64,000 nucleotides of DNA from Amaranthus tricolor. Its lineage: Eukaryota > Streptophyta > Magnoliopsida > Caryophyllales > Amaranthaceae. Made by a program: the position numbers and the translations under genes. Location of the stretch: the NCBI RefSeq assembly GCF_026212465.1, contig NC_080052.1, forward strand, positions 19,567,468-19,631,467, given 5' to 3'. How positions within the stretch are numbered: the first letter of the stretch is position 1; each line of letters starts with the position of its first letter. Of the stretch, positions 49,201 to 59,904 are shown piece by piece. The notes below the pieces were generated by a model. The model did not search any database. It was given only the letters and a program-made list of their open reading frames with translations, and was not told where the DNA came from.

Positions 49201-50439
49201 TCTTCTGCGACAATACAATTGTCAAAGATATGGCTTGTGCTTGAGTTTTAATTAGAAATTTTGATTTTTCTAATTCTTGGAACAGTTTTCCTCTTTTTAT
49301 CTTAAGCAGCTAAAAGTATTATAAGTATTTGAGTTCAATATTCTCTTACTACCAAACAGAAGTTCTATGAATGTGCTTCGTTTCATAACTAGGTCATCAA
49401 CAATGTTGTGCTGATTCCTCTTAGAATACTGACACCCAAGGTGTTGCAAGGGGGTCGACCCTGATGTAGTTAAGATTACCCCAATGACAAATGAAATTTT
49501 TTTCCTTCAAACCTGTTATCTTAATAGCAATGATAATATGCTACTTTGTCGTAAATAAGAACTGCAGAGGGTTGGTCATTTAGATTTTCCCACGACAGGA
49601 TACAGGTCAAAGACGATATTTGCTTTATCTATGTATAGTCAGTTTTCGCAAGTAAATGTCTGCTGTGTGCACCTTGTGCCCTTTCTAAGTAATTCTCTTG
49701 GCTCTCCTTCAGGGAAATATATACTGGCTTTTTCAGATTTTGAAAAGCTATCGTTCCAGGTTGTATGCTGGTGATCTCGGATCTACATTTCAGGTATTTT
49801 AATTGTGAGCTTGGATTCTCTTCATCTGTTTTCATATTTTCCTTGTGCTATTTTGCACTTATGTCGTCCAGTTACACATTGTTTCAAATTTTGGATAGTA
49901 ATATAGGAGGGGAGGGAATGAAAGGAGGAAAAGGGAGGTAATGGAGAATCGGGAAGAAGAAATCATTTTCCTTCTTTATGTCGCGAAGTGTTGGAAGATC
50001 TGTTTCTTAAAGAAAGAACAGAAAATTTATGTTGTCTCTTGTCTGTTTATATGCAGTTACTGGACAAAGCAAGAAGAAGAACTCGACAAACACTCTCTCC
50101 ATTGACAGCAAAATGGGCACTACAGAAAATTTTACCCTATCCTTGCAAGAAACATTATGTCTCAGTGACCTTAATTCCAGAAACAAACCGTTTCCGCTTA
50201 CTAAAGCACCAACTGAAAAGCCAACTTAAGCAAAAATATTACGGTAGATATGTCAAGGTACTTGTTTTATGCTCACTAATAATGCCACCACGGCACCCAA
50301 GTACAAAGCATTTGTTTTGCTAGTTTATATGACCTCTATGGTTTTGCTTTTCTCTGACGATGGCATTTTTCGACTGGTGCAGACTGTGGACAAAGTTTGG
50401 AGAGTTTTTGACAAAAAACAGATTCACATTCACCACTGA
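37243..50439 (+). CDS. M16 family zinc metallopeptidase, PqqL-like, 21 exons
   Basis: Exons: 37243-37451, 40213-40459, 40559-40684, 40987-41124, 41222-41356, 41491-41748, 41815-41952, 42043-42112, 42201-42414, 42898-43003, 45614-45847, 47309-47473, 47569-47718, 47804-47895, 48013-48094, 48191-48274, 48774-48890, 48971-49081, 49713-49793, 50057-50257, 50383-50439. All introns GT-AG and all phases join, giving 3015 nt, 1004 residues. The protein matches Arabidopsis At5g56730 (PQQL-like insulinase family) through its length as I recall it. The inverted zinc motif HVVEH is at about residues 83-87 and the third ligand is probably Glu163 in EKERGAVLEEY; a second, inactive M16 half follows from about residue 510, as is usual. 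Expected role: ATP-independent peptide degradation in an organelle or membrane setting, substrate unknown. Introns 1, 10 and 11 are long and hold transposon pieces. The last exon is the least certain. Confidence 0.93.
38379..38621. mobile_element. Stowaway-like MITE in M16 intron 1
   Basis: CTCCTTATTCACTATTATTG and the complement of CAATAATAGTGAATACGATG are inverted ends; TA on the left, GA (changed TA) on the right. Internally similar to the MITE at 12300-12551. Confidence 0.78.
43469..43633. repeat. 83-bp tandem duplication in M16 intron 10
   Basis: ATGGATATTGATAGAT starts at 43469 and 43552, followed in both by ATGCATTATGAATGTTTATC and CACCATTGT; copies are almost identical. Confidence 0.85.
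44380..45540 (-). pseudogene. RTE-type LINE fragment in M16 intron 10
   Basis: On the minus strand: PNEWRRSTLVSIYKKKEDV near 45510, then SIQENVPWCMLFVGNIILVAKTEEGV near 45030-44950 (the FADD catalytic motif has become FVGN), KLKRW, and a C-terminal part near 44380-44560 parallel to the other RTE copy at 26755-27100. Antisense to the host gene, dead, 5' and 3' ends not sharp. Confidence 0.85.
46307..47118 (+). mobile_element. solo LTR in M16 intron 11, exact target duplication
   Basis: TGTTATGAATGG...TTATTTCA, 812 bp with TG...CA ends, flanked by ATATC at 46302-46306 and 47119-47123. A TATA box TATAAATA lies at 46813-46820, and the sequence after it (GGACGTAGCCATCATTGGG) looks like the R-U5 region of Copia LTRs. 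There is no internal domain, so it is the result of LTR-LTR recombination. It carries several GGTCGAGCG words (46565-46690). Confidence 0.9.
46813..46820 (+). promoter_or_regulatory. TATA box of the solo LTR
   Basis: TATAAATAGGGCTCTC in the same orientation as the M16 gene; a possible intronic start site. Confidence 0.6.
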
Positions 50440-51260
50440 TACTCCTTTTTTTCACGCACGTTCAACCAGTCTCTCGTTTGAACAGAAATGGAATCCATCA
50501 ATGAAACCTTGAGCTTCATAGATTCGCTTTGATCTACATTTATCTGGTCATTACTGATGTATTGTAACATTAAACCTTGGTAAGCTGATATTGAAGCATC
50601 TGGGTCATCCCATTTGTATGTACAGCAGCTTCATTATATATATTAAAATAATTCAGTGGTAGTTTTTATTGGGATCTATGGCATATTGGCAACCATTATG
50701 TGGTTAAGCATATAAGGATTATTAGCACCCCTTGTAGGGTTGCAAGAACAAGGTTTAACACGAACTTTATAACCCCATTCTGATGATTCTGAGATTCTCC
50801 AATTGGAATATTGGATGTTGTGTATAGATGGCTGTATAATAAATAATTGTATTGCAGTATGAGTAAAATGAAATGAAGAGCAGAGTTATGAAGGATTTAC
50901 ATTGCATTATTTGAATGCTTTAACTCATTTTACACACATCCTGGCCATATGTAAAGATTGTTGTTCATTTAGCTTTGATTATCTTGGAAATGTGTTGGAT
51001 GTAGAAACTGGAATTTTTCTTAAAACAAGCCTTTTTTACTAAAATTTCCCAAAATAAACTTTTTGGGAAAGTTATTCCAAGATAAGTGTCTCCTCATCAA
51101 GATTGTGGTTTGGCTTTGTTCTTTTATTAATTAGAGTTGAACAAAACTATATGATGATCCGAATATCCAATTCGAATCTTAGAATATTCGATTTGTAATT
51201 ATATTTGGGATCAGATATCCGATTTGAAATTTAGATATGGATTAGGATCTCAAATTTTAT
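50440..51260 (+). other. 3' UTR of the M16 gene and intergenic DNA
   Basis: 3' transcribed part probably ends near the AATAAATAA at 50837. From about 51130 a GAATATCC/GATATCCGA-rich stretch looks like an old hAT-like MITE into which the Copia element at 51261 inserted. Confidence 0.5.
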
Positions 51261-52146
51261 TGTAAAATGTGACTTTAAATTTCTTAAATAAACAATAAAA
51301 TAAAGTTACAAGTTTGTAGAAAAAACAAATTACATATGACAATCAAAAACTATGCTTATGTACACCACCGAAAACTCCAAGATACCAATCTTCAAACTCG
51401 AACAAAGTAACAAGAATATTTTGTATTGAACTTAATATTAATTCTAGGCGAATTGTTCTCTCCTAAAACATCATTTTCTCCTTACTACGATGCTTGAAAA
51501 TATAAACAGGAAATATGTTCTGAGATACAAAGAATTACACTAAATTCCTAGTACAAGGAACTTAGAACGATGTAAGAGAAACTTAGATGGAAGAAAAAAC
51601 GGAAAATTACAATCGAAGATTGCAAGTTCTCTATGTAAAGTGCTAGAGAAGGAAAATCAAAAATTGCATGTAGTGAATAACCACACAAGCCTTCTATATT
51701 TATAGAAGAGCTTACACTATTTCACGAAGTAACATTTTACTCCATGAATCACAACATCGATTGTCGTCTTTCAATCAATCCATCCCAATATATCCGGTTA
51801 ATATAACCATATTAACCGTAGGTAGTTATATTATAACTAACAAAATCGAATAAAACGAACATTGCAGAAACCAGCGCGAAACTCGCAACCAGTGAAAAAC
51901 TTCGTGACCCGCGAACTCGCGACCAGTGACAAAAGTCACGACCCGCGAATTGTGTTTTTTACAAAACATAAACTTTGCTTTGAAAACTCGCGACCCGCAA
52001 GCCTTTTCGCGATCCGTGAAGAACACTTTCCACAAAATAAGTAACTTTACAATTTTGGGATATTTTCAATTAATTATTTATCTAATTAATTTATTTGATT
52101 TATTTAATTTATTATTTCCGAGAAGCATTATACGCTCTAAATGACA
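51261..52146 (-). repeat. 3' LTR of minus-strand Copia element
   Basis: 886 bp, TGTCATTTAGAGCG...CACATTTTACA on the minus strand. It has a CTATAAATATAG TATA-like motif near 51698-51709. Around 51870-52020 it is rich in CTCGCGACC/GTCGCGAG words. Confidence 0.9.
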
Positions 52147-52160
52147 ACAATCCTCCCCCA
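52147..52160 (-). other. polypurine tract of Copia element
   Basis: Minus-strand TGGGGGAGGATTGT directly before the 3' LTR. Confidence 0.88.
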
Positions 52161-52704
52161 TTTAAAGTGTTAATCCTTTTTCTTTTTCGTGATCCATAAT
52201 CTTCAACCCATTTCATGCATCAATGCCAATGTTCTTACAAATTGAATTGATAGCTAGTACCACACATCTTTACAATCGATCATATCCTTAATATCCTTAC
52301 AAATTGAATTAAGCAGATATATCCAACCAATTGAAGGAGTTGTACACATGAAATAATTCATTAAACTCACATTTGTGACACGTTAAAGGCCATGTGTCCA
52401 TATCTACTCATAAGTTCATTGAAATCATAAGTATGCCCCTTGATTTCATTGAGGCGGCCAAACCCCGAACTTATATAGGAAGCTTCTCTTGGTTACCATG
52501 CTTTTGTGAATAAAGCACTCAATCTAGAGATCTTCAAAACTCTAGAAACTGGAGACTTCGAGGGACTACTCTACTACCTCGTTATTCAACATCACGAACA
52601 AAGCAACTAAAGGGTCTCAAAGCTGCTTTCCAACATCTGATGAGCGATCAATCCACATTTAATTCAAGACTAGATGTTTCTACTAGCATTGAATTGGGTT
52701 TCTC

Positions 52705-55700
52705 TCATGGTGTTAAAGATGGGCATAAACCAATCCCTTGAGCCGAAAACTCAAAGGAATTCCTACTCAATGGCTTAGTAAACTGATCCGCCATATTGAG
52801 TTTAGTATTAACATAGTCAACAAAAATGACCCTTCCCTTGATAAGATCATGCATAAGCCTATGTCTTAGTGCAATATGCCTTGACTTACCATTGTATGTT
52901 TGACTATACGCTCTGTTCAAAGTCGAATCACTATCACTATGGATAGCCACCAGTGAAATTGGCTTAACCAAAAGAGGGATCTCGTACTTAACCATTTTGC
53001 TTCCTTGCTAGCAGATGCTAAAGCAATAAACTCATAACATATCGTAGAGTCTGCAACACATGTTTGTTTCATAGAAGCCCATGAGATGGCACCTCCCCCA
53101 AACATAAACACCCATCCACTTGTAAAAGAATTATCCTCTTTATTGGATGCTTAAGTTGCATCAGAATATCCTTCCAAAATCGGAGGATCTCCACAATAAT
53201 ACAAATCATAATCCTTGGTTCCCTTCCTAAGTACTCTTCTCATAGCTCTCCAATGGGAAGGACCAGGTTTTTGGGTAAATGATGGGGACTTTACGTCCTT
53301 CAATAGTAATACTGCAAGTGCATGGCATAGCGTAATACATCGGCAAGTAGGGGTCGAATCCACAAGGAGTGGGGTGTATATCAAGGGATTCTCAATCAGT
53401 TAGTTAGTTCAACAATGTATATATAGATGTTTGTTGGTGTAATTAACTAAAACAAGCAAATAAAGACTAAAGCTAAAACAAAGTATAAAACAAGTAAAGA
53501 TGCTAATTAACCAAGAACATAAGATCAAAGGCAATACAAACACATGAAAAGGTAATATGATGATGAAGAGGCAAAGGCTAGGCTTTCTCACCAAAGTAGT
53601 GTTTACAATCTTTAACCTAAGGTCATGGATATGGGTTATGGGGAAGAACGCATCTTGGATACTAATGTTCTCTCTCGAGCGACAAAAGCTTCCTAAAACA
53701 TACTCAACTACCTATTCTCATAGAGCTAAGCATATTTTAAGACATGGAGCACACATTCATCATTTCCAATCAAAATATCTACCTATTCTCATGGAGATAA
53801 TTCAATTTTCAAGCATAGACTCTCATTAGAAATCGACTCTCACCCTCAATCCAATGACACTACAATAACAGCAAAATCCATCTCAAACCATAAACAACAC
53901 AACCAAGCCAAAGGTAAAGAAAGCTATTTAGACTACATACATGGTGATAATACCTAGTCTAAGCCAAATTGAACTACTCACTCATATTGAAATTGAACAT
54001 AACTAAAGACATTGAATTCATGATAAATAACAACAAAATTAAAAGCAATAAAGTGTAGAGAATAGGAATTAAATTCAATCCAAGGAAGACAACCAAATGA
54101 AGAATTAATGAATACCAATGATAAACTCCATAAAGCTTCAATAGCAATTCAAATGCTTGATGAAATGCTTCTATAGAATTAAGTTAATCTCAATTACATT
54201 AATGTATCAAATGATCTTCAATGATAAATCAAAAGCTTGAACTATCTAATAAGCGTTTGGGTAGAAAAATGCAATTAAGAATACAAGACTAGAATCATGG
54301 AAAGTACATAGGAAGTTTAAAACTAACAAATACCAAAGAAAGCTTAAAGTACAGAAAAATGAGTAGTAGAAGGATTGGATGATTTGCTTGACCCTTCTTC
54401 TTCTCTATTTATAAGAGGGAGGACAAGTGGTGGGTGGTGGCTTCATGATTTCTCCACCACCCTATGTGTGAGATAGGTAGGCTATAGATGGGTGGCAAAT
54501 AGGGGTGGTGGAGCAGTAGAGTATGAGAGGCATAAGAAATCAGCAGCTTTTAAAAGCGTAATTATTTCTGACCACCCAAATCGCTCGACCTGAGCCTGTC
54601 CGCTCAACCGTGCTCGCTCGCTCGACCCATTTAAAATGCTTTTGTCGACATTCTAAAGCTACTGGAAGTAAATAGTACTTTCGCTCGACCGGGTTGAGCA
54701 GCCTTCAAGATGGTCCTGCTCAGCTTCTATCTCTAATACAAGTCTTTTTTATGTTCGAGCAAGCTTGGCTCGACCCAGTTTTGGCCGAGTGGGCTTCGAA
54801 AGGTCTACTTTAGCTCCTTTTGGCCTTGTTTCCTTGACTTGGGTCATCAAGGCTTTGATTAATTGAGCTTTTGGAGTTAAGTGAATATTGTATGCGCCAA
54901 ATATACTTGGTTTGTGATCGGTTTTGTTGAATATTACCTAAAATCCACAAAAACACCAAAATACTCATCCAAGCGTAAAATCCAAAATGAAGCAAGCATA
55001 GTTATGCAAAATCCCAATACAATAAAGCCAAATAATGGGGATAAAATATGAATAAAATGCAGCTAACAATAAACCTACTTAACTGACCCACTGCAAAAGC
55101 TGTATCTAGCCTTGTACAGGTCATTGCATACATCAAAGATCTAATGATCTTTGAGTATTCCAATTAAGAAATAACTTCTCCTTTACAAGGTACTAGTTTC
55201 TCACATGGATCCATGGGAATGGAAGCTGGAGATTTATCAAACATATTGAACTGTTTGAGAATCTTCTCAATGTAAGGAGATTGGTTCAACATAAGACCTC
55301 CATTATGTTTTATTATCTTAATGCCTAAGATAACGTCAGCCTCCCCCAAATCCTTCATAGAAAAGGATGATAACAAAAATTCCTTTGTCATTTCCACTTG
55401 CTTTATACTTGTACCAAATATGAGCATGTCATCGACCTAAAGACAAATAATAACACCATTTCCTTTATTATCAAACTTGCTATAAACACACTTGTCAGCC
55501 TCATTGACAATGAAAACAAAAGATAGCACAGTGTCATCAAACTTTTGATGCCATTGCTTTGGTGCTTGTTCAAGTCCATAGAGGGACTTAATCAATTTAC
55601 ACACCTTCTTTTCTTGTCCTTTAACGACAAACCCTTCGGGTTGTTTGATATACACTTCCTCCTCCAGATCACCATAAAGGAATGTCGTTTTGACAACCAT

Positions 55701-58059
55701 TTGATGAATCAACAAATTGTGGATAGAAGCTAAGGAAATTAAGAGCCGAATAGTTGTAGTTCTAGCAACCAGTGCATAAGTATCGAAATACTCAATACCC
55801 TTCTTTTGTCAAAAGCCTTGCACCACTAATCATGCTTTAAATCAAATCACGGACCCATCAGGTTTACGTTTAACTGTAAATATCCATTTACACACAAGTG
55901 GAGTACAACTTGGAGGTAGGTTGGTTAAGACCCAAGTGTTATTCCCCATGACGGAATCTATTTCATCATTAATGGCTTCTTCCCAAAAAGCCTTATCATG
56001 AGAAGACATTGTTTCTTCCTCTTATTACCGGGCACTCTTACAATTTCCCTACATCCCCAAACTCGAAGATAGTTCAAGTTTGGTTTCCTCTTGTACCAAA
56101 GTTCATAAGGAATAACCTTTTTCCCTCTAGTGGGAACCCGGTTAAGGATGTGACATGCGGTCAATATCGCTTCACCCCAAAATCCTTCACTCAATCTTGA
56201 GTAGGATAACATGGAGTTAACCATTTCTTGTAATGTCCGATTTTCCCTTCGGCAACACCATTTGAATGTGGTGAATAACCTGTCGTATTTTCATGGACAA
56301 TTCCCATTTCTTGGAAATAACAAGGGCTATAATATTCCCCTCCTTTATCCATTCTAAGGCGTTTGATCTTTGAATCCAATTGTACTTCAACTTCATTCTT
56401 AAAAAATTTAAAACATGCTTAATGCCTCATCTTTAGAATGCAATAAATACACATAACAAAATCTAGAATAATCATCAATAAAAGTGATCATGTACTTTCT
56501 GTTTCCTAAAGATGGAGTTCTATGAAAATCACACAAGTCACTATGAATTAAATCTAGAATGTTTGGAGATCTTTCTACTTTCCTAAATGGATTTCTAGTG
56601 ATCTTATTTAACAAGCAAGTACTAAATTTTTGTTTATCAATTACACACATAGGAATAACTTCTAATTTACCCATATATTTCATACTATCATAATTTACAT
56701 GACATAGTCTATTGTGCCATAATTCATACATATGTACATCATTATTATAAACATGAAATAAACTATTATCTAAATATGTCTTGATGGAAAGCTTAAATAA
56801 ATTACAATTCAAATAACATCTACCAATAAATATACCACCCCTACTAATTACACATCGATCAGATTCAAATACTAATTTATATCCCATGCGATTCAAGGTC
56901 AGCCCCGACACTAAATTCCTTGCAATCTTAGGAGCAAACATCACTTCCTTCAAAGTAAGAAGATTTCCTGAAATGAAATGCAATTCAACCGAACCTTTTC
57001 CAAGAACTTGAATAGTAGAATTATTTCCTATATAGAGAAACTCATCTCCATCACACTTGTGGAAGGTCTTGATCCATTTCCTATCCATGCAAACGTGCTT
57101 TGAGGCACCCGAATCAATGTACCATGATAGATCATCCTGCACACAACAAATATTATTATTTGTTCCATTTAAATCCAAATTCGAATTAAATTCAATTAAT
57201 TGTGAGGAAATACCTTCATTCACGGGATCTTGGCTATTAGAAGCCTCACCCTAGTTAGCATTCTTTTTCTTGAAAAGAAAACAATCTTTCTTGCGATGTC
57301 CTGGTTTTCCGCAAAACCAACATTTTGACTAACCGTAGGTTTCTTGGAAAAGTTAGTAGATTTCCCTTTGAAAGAACTAGAGCCCCTTTTCTTATTTTTC
57401 ACAAATTTAGACTTGTTTGAATTTTCTCCTACCGTGTTAATGGTAGAAACCGAGGATGGATCCTTCCCTTTTTCTTGCTCATGGATCCCAACTTCTATGA
57501 GAAGAAGGGTGGCAAGTTAGTTAAGATCAATTTCCTCCTTTTTGTGCTTGAAGGTAATCTTTACATCTTTCCATGTTTGTGGTAATTTATCAATAATACA
57601 GAGACAACTAAGAGTTCATCCATTTTTATGTCATGCCTTTTTATTATCATGCATCCTTTGTATTTCATGAAATTGTTCCATAATTGGGCGATTGTCATCA
57701 AACTTAAAATTACTGAAATCACTTACGAGAAACTTTTTGCTTGAAGCATCTTCGGCCATTTATTTAGTTTCAAGTAAGGACCACATTTCTTGAGCGGATT
57801 CAACATTTTGATAGACATCGAAGAGAGTATCATTCATACCATTGAGGATGTACCCCCTGCAAATAAAGTCGTCATTATCCCATTTACTTCTAGCACGGAT
57901 ATCCTTTGGAGTCTCATCTTCCTTTTGGTGTACTTATCCATAAGCAACTTTTAAAGTAGTTAAGAGAAAAAGCATTTTCTTTTGCCATCTCCTAAACTCA
58001 TTGCCTACAAACTTGTCAAGTTTGACAAAGCTGGTAGTCGATTCCTTAAGACTTGCCAT
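52705..58059 (-). pseudogene. Copia gag-pol polyprotein, interrupted
   Basis: Gag starts at the ATG at 58059 (MASLKESTTSFVKLDKF). A CCHC knuckle CWFCGKPGHRKKDC lies near 57265-57310; protease WYIDSGASKHVC near 57115; pre-integrase ELWHNRLCHVNYDSM near 56730; integrase with LDLIHSDLCDF and FIDDYSRFCYVYLL (56560-56460), RLRMDKGGEY (56360) and NGVAEGKIGH (56250); RT with FLYGDLEEEVYIKQPEGF (55690), SLYGLEQAPKQWHQKFD (55580) and SFSMKDLGEADVILGI (55340); RNase H with HWRAMRRVLRKGTKDYDLYY (53250) and LNMADQFTKPLS (52780). The YVDD region falls at a stop near 55436. Stops and frameshifts break it in several places, and the solo LTR 53280-55068 splits it after LSRF. Confidence 0.9.
53280..55068 (-). 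mobile_element. solo LTR (Tat/Ogre-like Ty3/gypsy) nested in Copia
   Basis: Removing it rejoins the Copia frame between QLSR and F-TQKPGPSHW. Ends on the minus strand are TGTTAGCTGCATTTTATTC and GACGTAAAGTCCCCATCA, so TG...CA; GTAAA (53275-53279) and ATAAA (55069-55073) are a 5-bp duplication with one change. It is 1789 bp, without coding capacity. The GTCCCCATCA end and the opening part resemble LTRs of the Tat/Ogre lineage; this lineage is an inference. It carries GGTCGAGCG words (54580-54790), as does the unrelated solo LTR at 46307. Confidence 0.83.
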
Positions 58060-58094
58060 TTTGTAATTCAAAGAAATATGACGTTATAGATTGT

Positions 58095-58954
58095 TGTAAA
58101 ATGTGACTTTTAAATTTATTAAATAAACAATAAAAATAAAGTTACAAGTTTGTAGAAAAAACAAATTACATATGAAAATCAAGAACTATGCTTATGTACA
58201 CGACCGAAAACTCCAAGATATCGATCTTCAAACCCAAACAAAGTAACAAGAAGATTTTGTATTGAACTTGATATTAATTCTAGGCCAGATTCTCTATCCT
58301 AAAACATCATTTCCTCCCTACTACGGTGCTTGAGAATATAAACCGGAAATATGTTCTGAGATACAAAGAATTAGACTAAATTTTTAACACAAGAAACTTA
58401 AAACGATGTAAGAGAAACTTAAATAAAAGAAAAAACCGAAAATTACAATCGAGGATTGCAAGTTCTCTATGTAAAGTGCTAGAGGAGAAAAGAAAATCAG
58501 AAATTACATGTAGTGAATGACCACACAAGCCTTCTATATTTATAGAAGAGCTTATACCATTTCACGAAATAATATTTTACTCCATGAAACACAACAACGA
58601 TTGTCGTCTTTCAATCAATTCATCCCAATATATCCAGTTAATATAACCAAATTAACCGTAGGTAGTTATATTATAACTAACAAAACCGAATAAAACGAAC
58701 AATGCAAAAACCAGTGCGAAACTCGCAACCAGTGAAAAACTTCGCGACCCGCGAACTCGCGACCAGTGACAAAACAGAAACTTTGCTTTGAAAACTTGCG
58801 ACCTGCGAGACTCTTCGCTATCCGTGTAAAACATTTTCCACAAAATAAGTAACTTTGCAATTTTGGGATATTTCCAATTAACTATTTATATACTTAATTT
58901 ATTTAATTTAATTAATTTATTATTTCCGAGAACCATTATACGCTCTAAATGACA
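58095..58954 (-). repeat. 5' LTR of minus-strand Copia element
   Basis: 860 bp, aligns with 51261-52146 with small indels; the largest is a missing ~25-bp piece near 58770. Confidence 0.9.
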
Positions 58955-59189
58955 ATAAATTTTTAAATGTGAAAAATAAGGAGTAAGATTGATGAGATTG
59001 AAGAGAAAATATAGAGAATAAAGTTGTCATTATGGAAGCACGAAGATCTGAGAAAGAAGGAAGATGAAAGGTGATAGGAAGAAGATTAATTAACTTGGGT
59101 CAAGTGCATTGGTTAATTGTTGATCAAAGATAACGCAAGTGGATTCAAAAGCTAAAGAAATTTTAGTTAGCAAGTAATTTAAAAAACGA
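58955..59189. other. intergenic, nothing recognised
   Basis: Short AT-rich spacer between the Copia element and the LINE remnant. Confidence 0.5.
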
Positions 59190-59770
59190 TCAAGTTGATG
59201 CCTCCTTCCTTCCTACCTCTAACCTTTGCATAATTGGTGTGGTCTGTTTCTCCGAGTCTAGAATTTGACATTCCTCCTTTATTCTTTCTACTAGAGCTCT
59301 AGATGCAAATATGGTTGAAGTTTTTGCTATTATTACTAGGTTTATGATTGTTGGTCTCCTCTCATGGACTGATTTTTCTATTGTTTCGGATTCCAAAGTA
59401 GTTGCGGAAAGCTTATAAAGGTTTACTTCTATTAGGGATATATATGCTTCACATTGTACCTTTTGCAGAAAGCTACCAAGTTGGAACCTCAAGAAGGAAG
59501 TGCGTCATATTCCTAGACAAGTCTCCCACTAAGCTCGTACGAAAATTCTCTAGCTGCTTAGACTTTTTAAAATCTCTACCTCATCGTTTCATATTATCTT
59601 TGATTTTGAGTACCTAATGACGATTTAACTTTAAAACACTTTATTTGCTTGGTTGTGTTTCACCTCCTCCTATGTTTGAGGAGTAGGAGACTAATGTTTT
59701 CCATCATTTTGATGTACCCTAATTTTTAGTTTCATAGTGTTGCCTTGTTTCCAAATAAAAAAAGGATTAA
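59190..59770 (+). pseudogene. L1-type LINE 3' remnant (RNase H domain)
   Basis: The + strand translation gives EVFAIITRFMIVG...FSIVSDSKVVAESL (59310-59415), RDIYASHCTFCRKL (59437) and KKEVRHIPRQVSH (59495), the RNase H (RVT_3) end found in plant L1 LINEs, with stops between blocks. A CTTGTTTCCAAATAAAAAAAGG A-rich tail follows at about 59740-59770. A host RNase H-like gene fragment is a less likely alternative. Confidence 0.65.
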
Positions 59771-59904
59771 AAATGATTCATTAAAAAACGAAATGATATT
59801 AAGTTTATTAAGATCCTTTGCCATCCGCCATTAGAAGTTAAGTTAACCTAGACTTGAACAACTGCACTGTTTCTCAGCTCAGTCTCATATTACCTGAAAA
59901 AATA

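Larger units (their letters stand above)
51261..58954 (-). mobile_element. Ty1/copia retrotransposon, minus strand, with a nested solo LTR
   Basis: LTRs 51261-52146 and 58095-58954 flank gag, protease, integrase, RT and RNase H in Copia order on the minus strand. A classic polypurine tract AAATGGGGGAGGATTG borders the 3' LTR. After the 5' LTR only about 35 bases precede the gag ATG, and I do not find the usual initiator-Met primer site TGGTATCAGAGC. No clear target duplication (TTTAT left, ATAAA right). It is about 7.7 kb including 1.8 kb of nested insertion. Confidence 0.93.

Noticed and set aside
51862..52044. 60-70-codon frames in the Copia LTRs
   Set aside because: LTR sequence; the same frames recur in the other LTR with indels, so they are not genes.
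59854..59904. longer PPR N terminus starting at a TTG
   Set aside because: Not an ATG; the first in-frame ATG is at 59905 and gives a normal targeting-peptide start.
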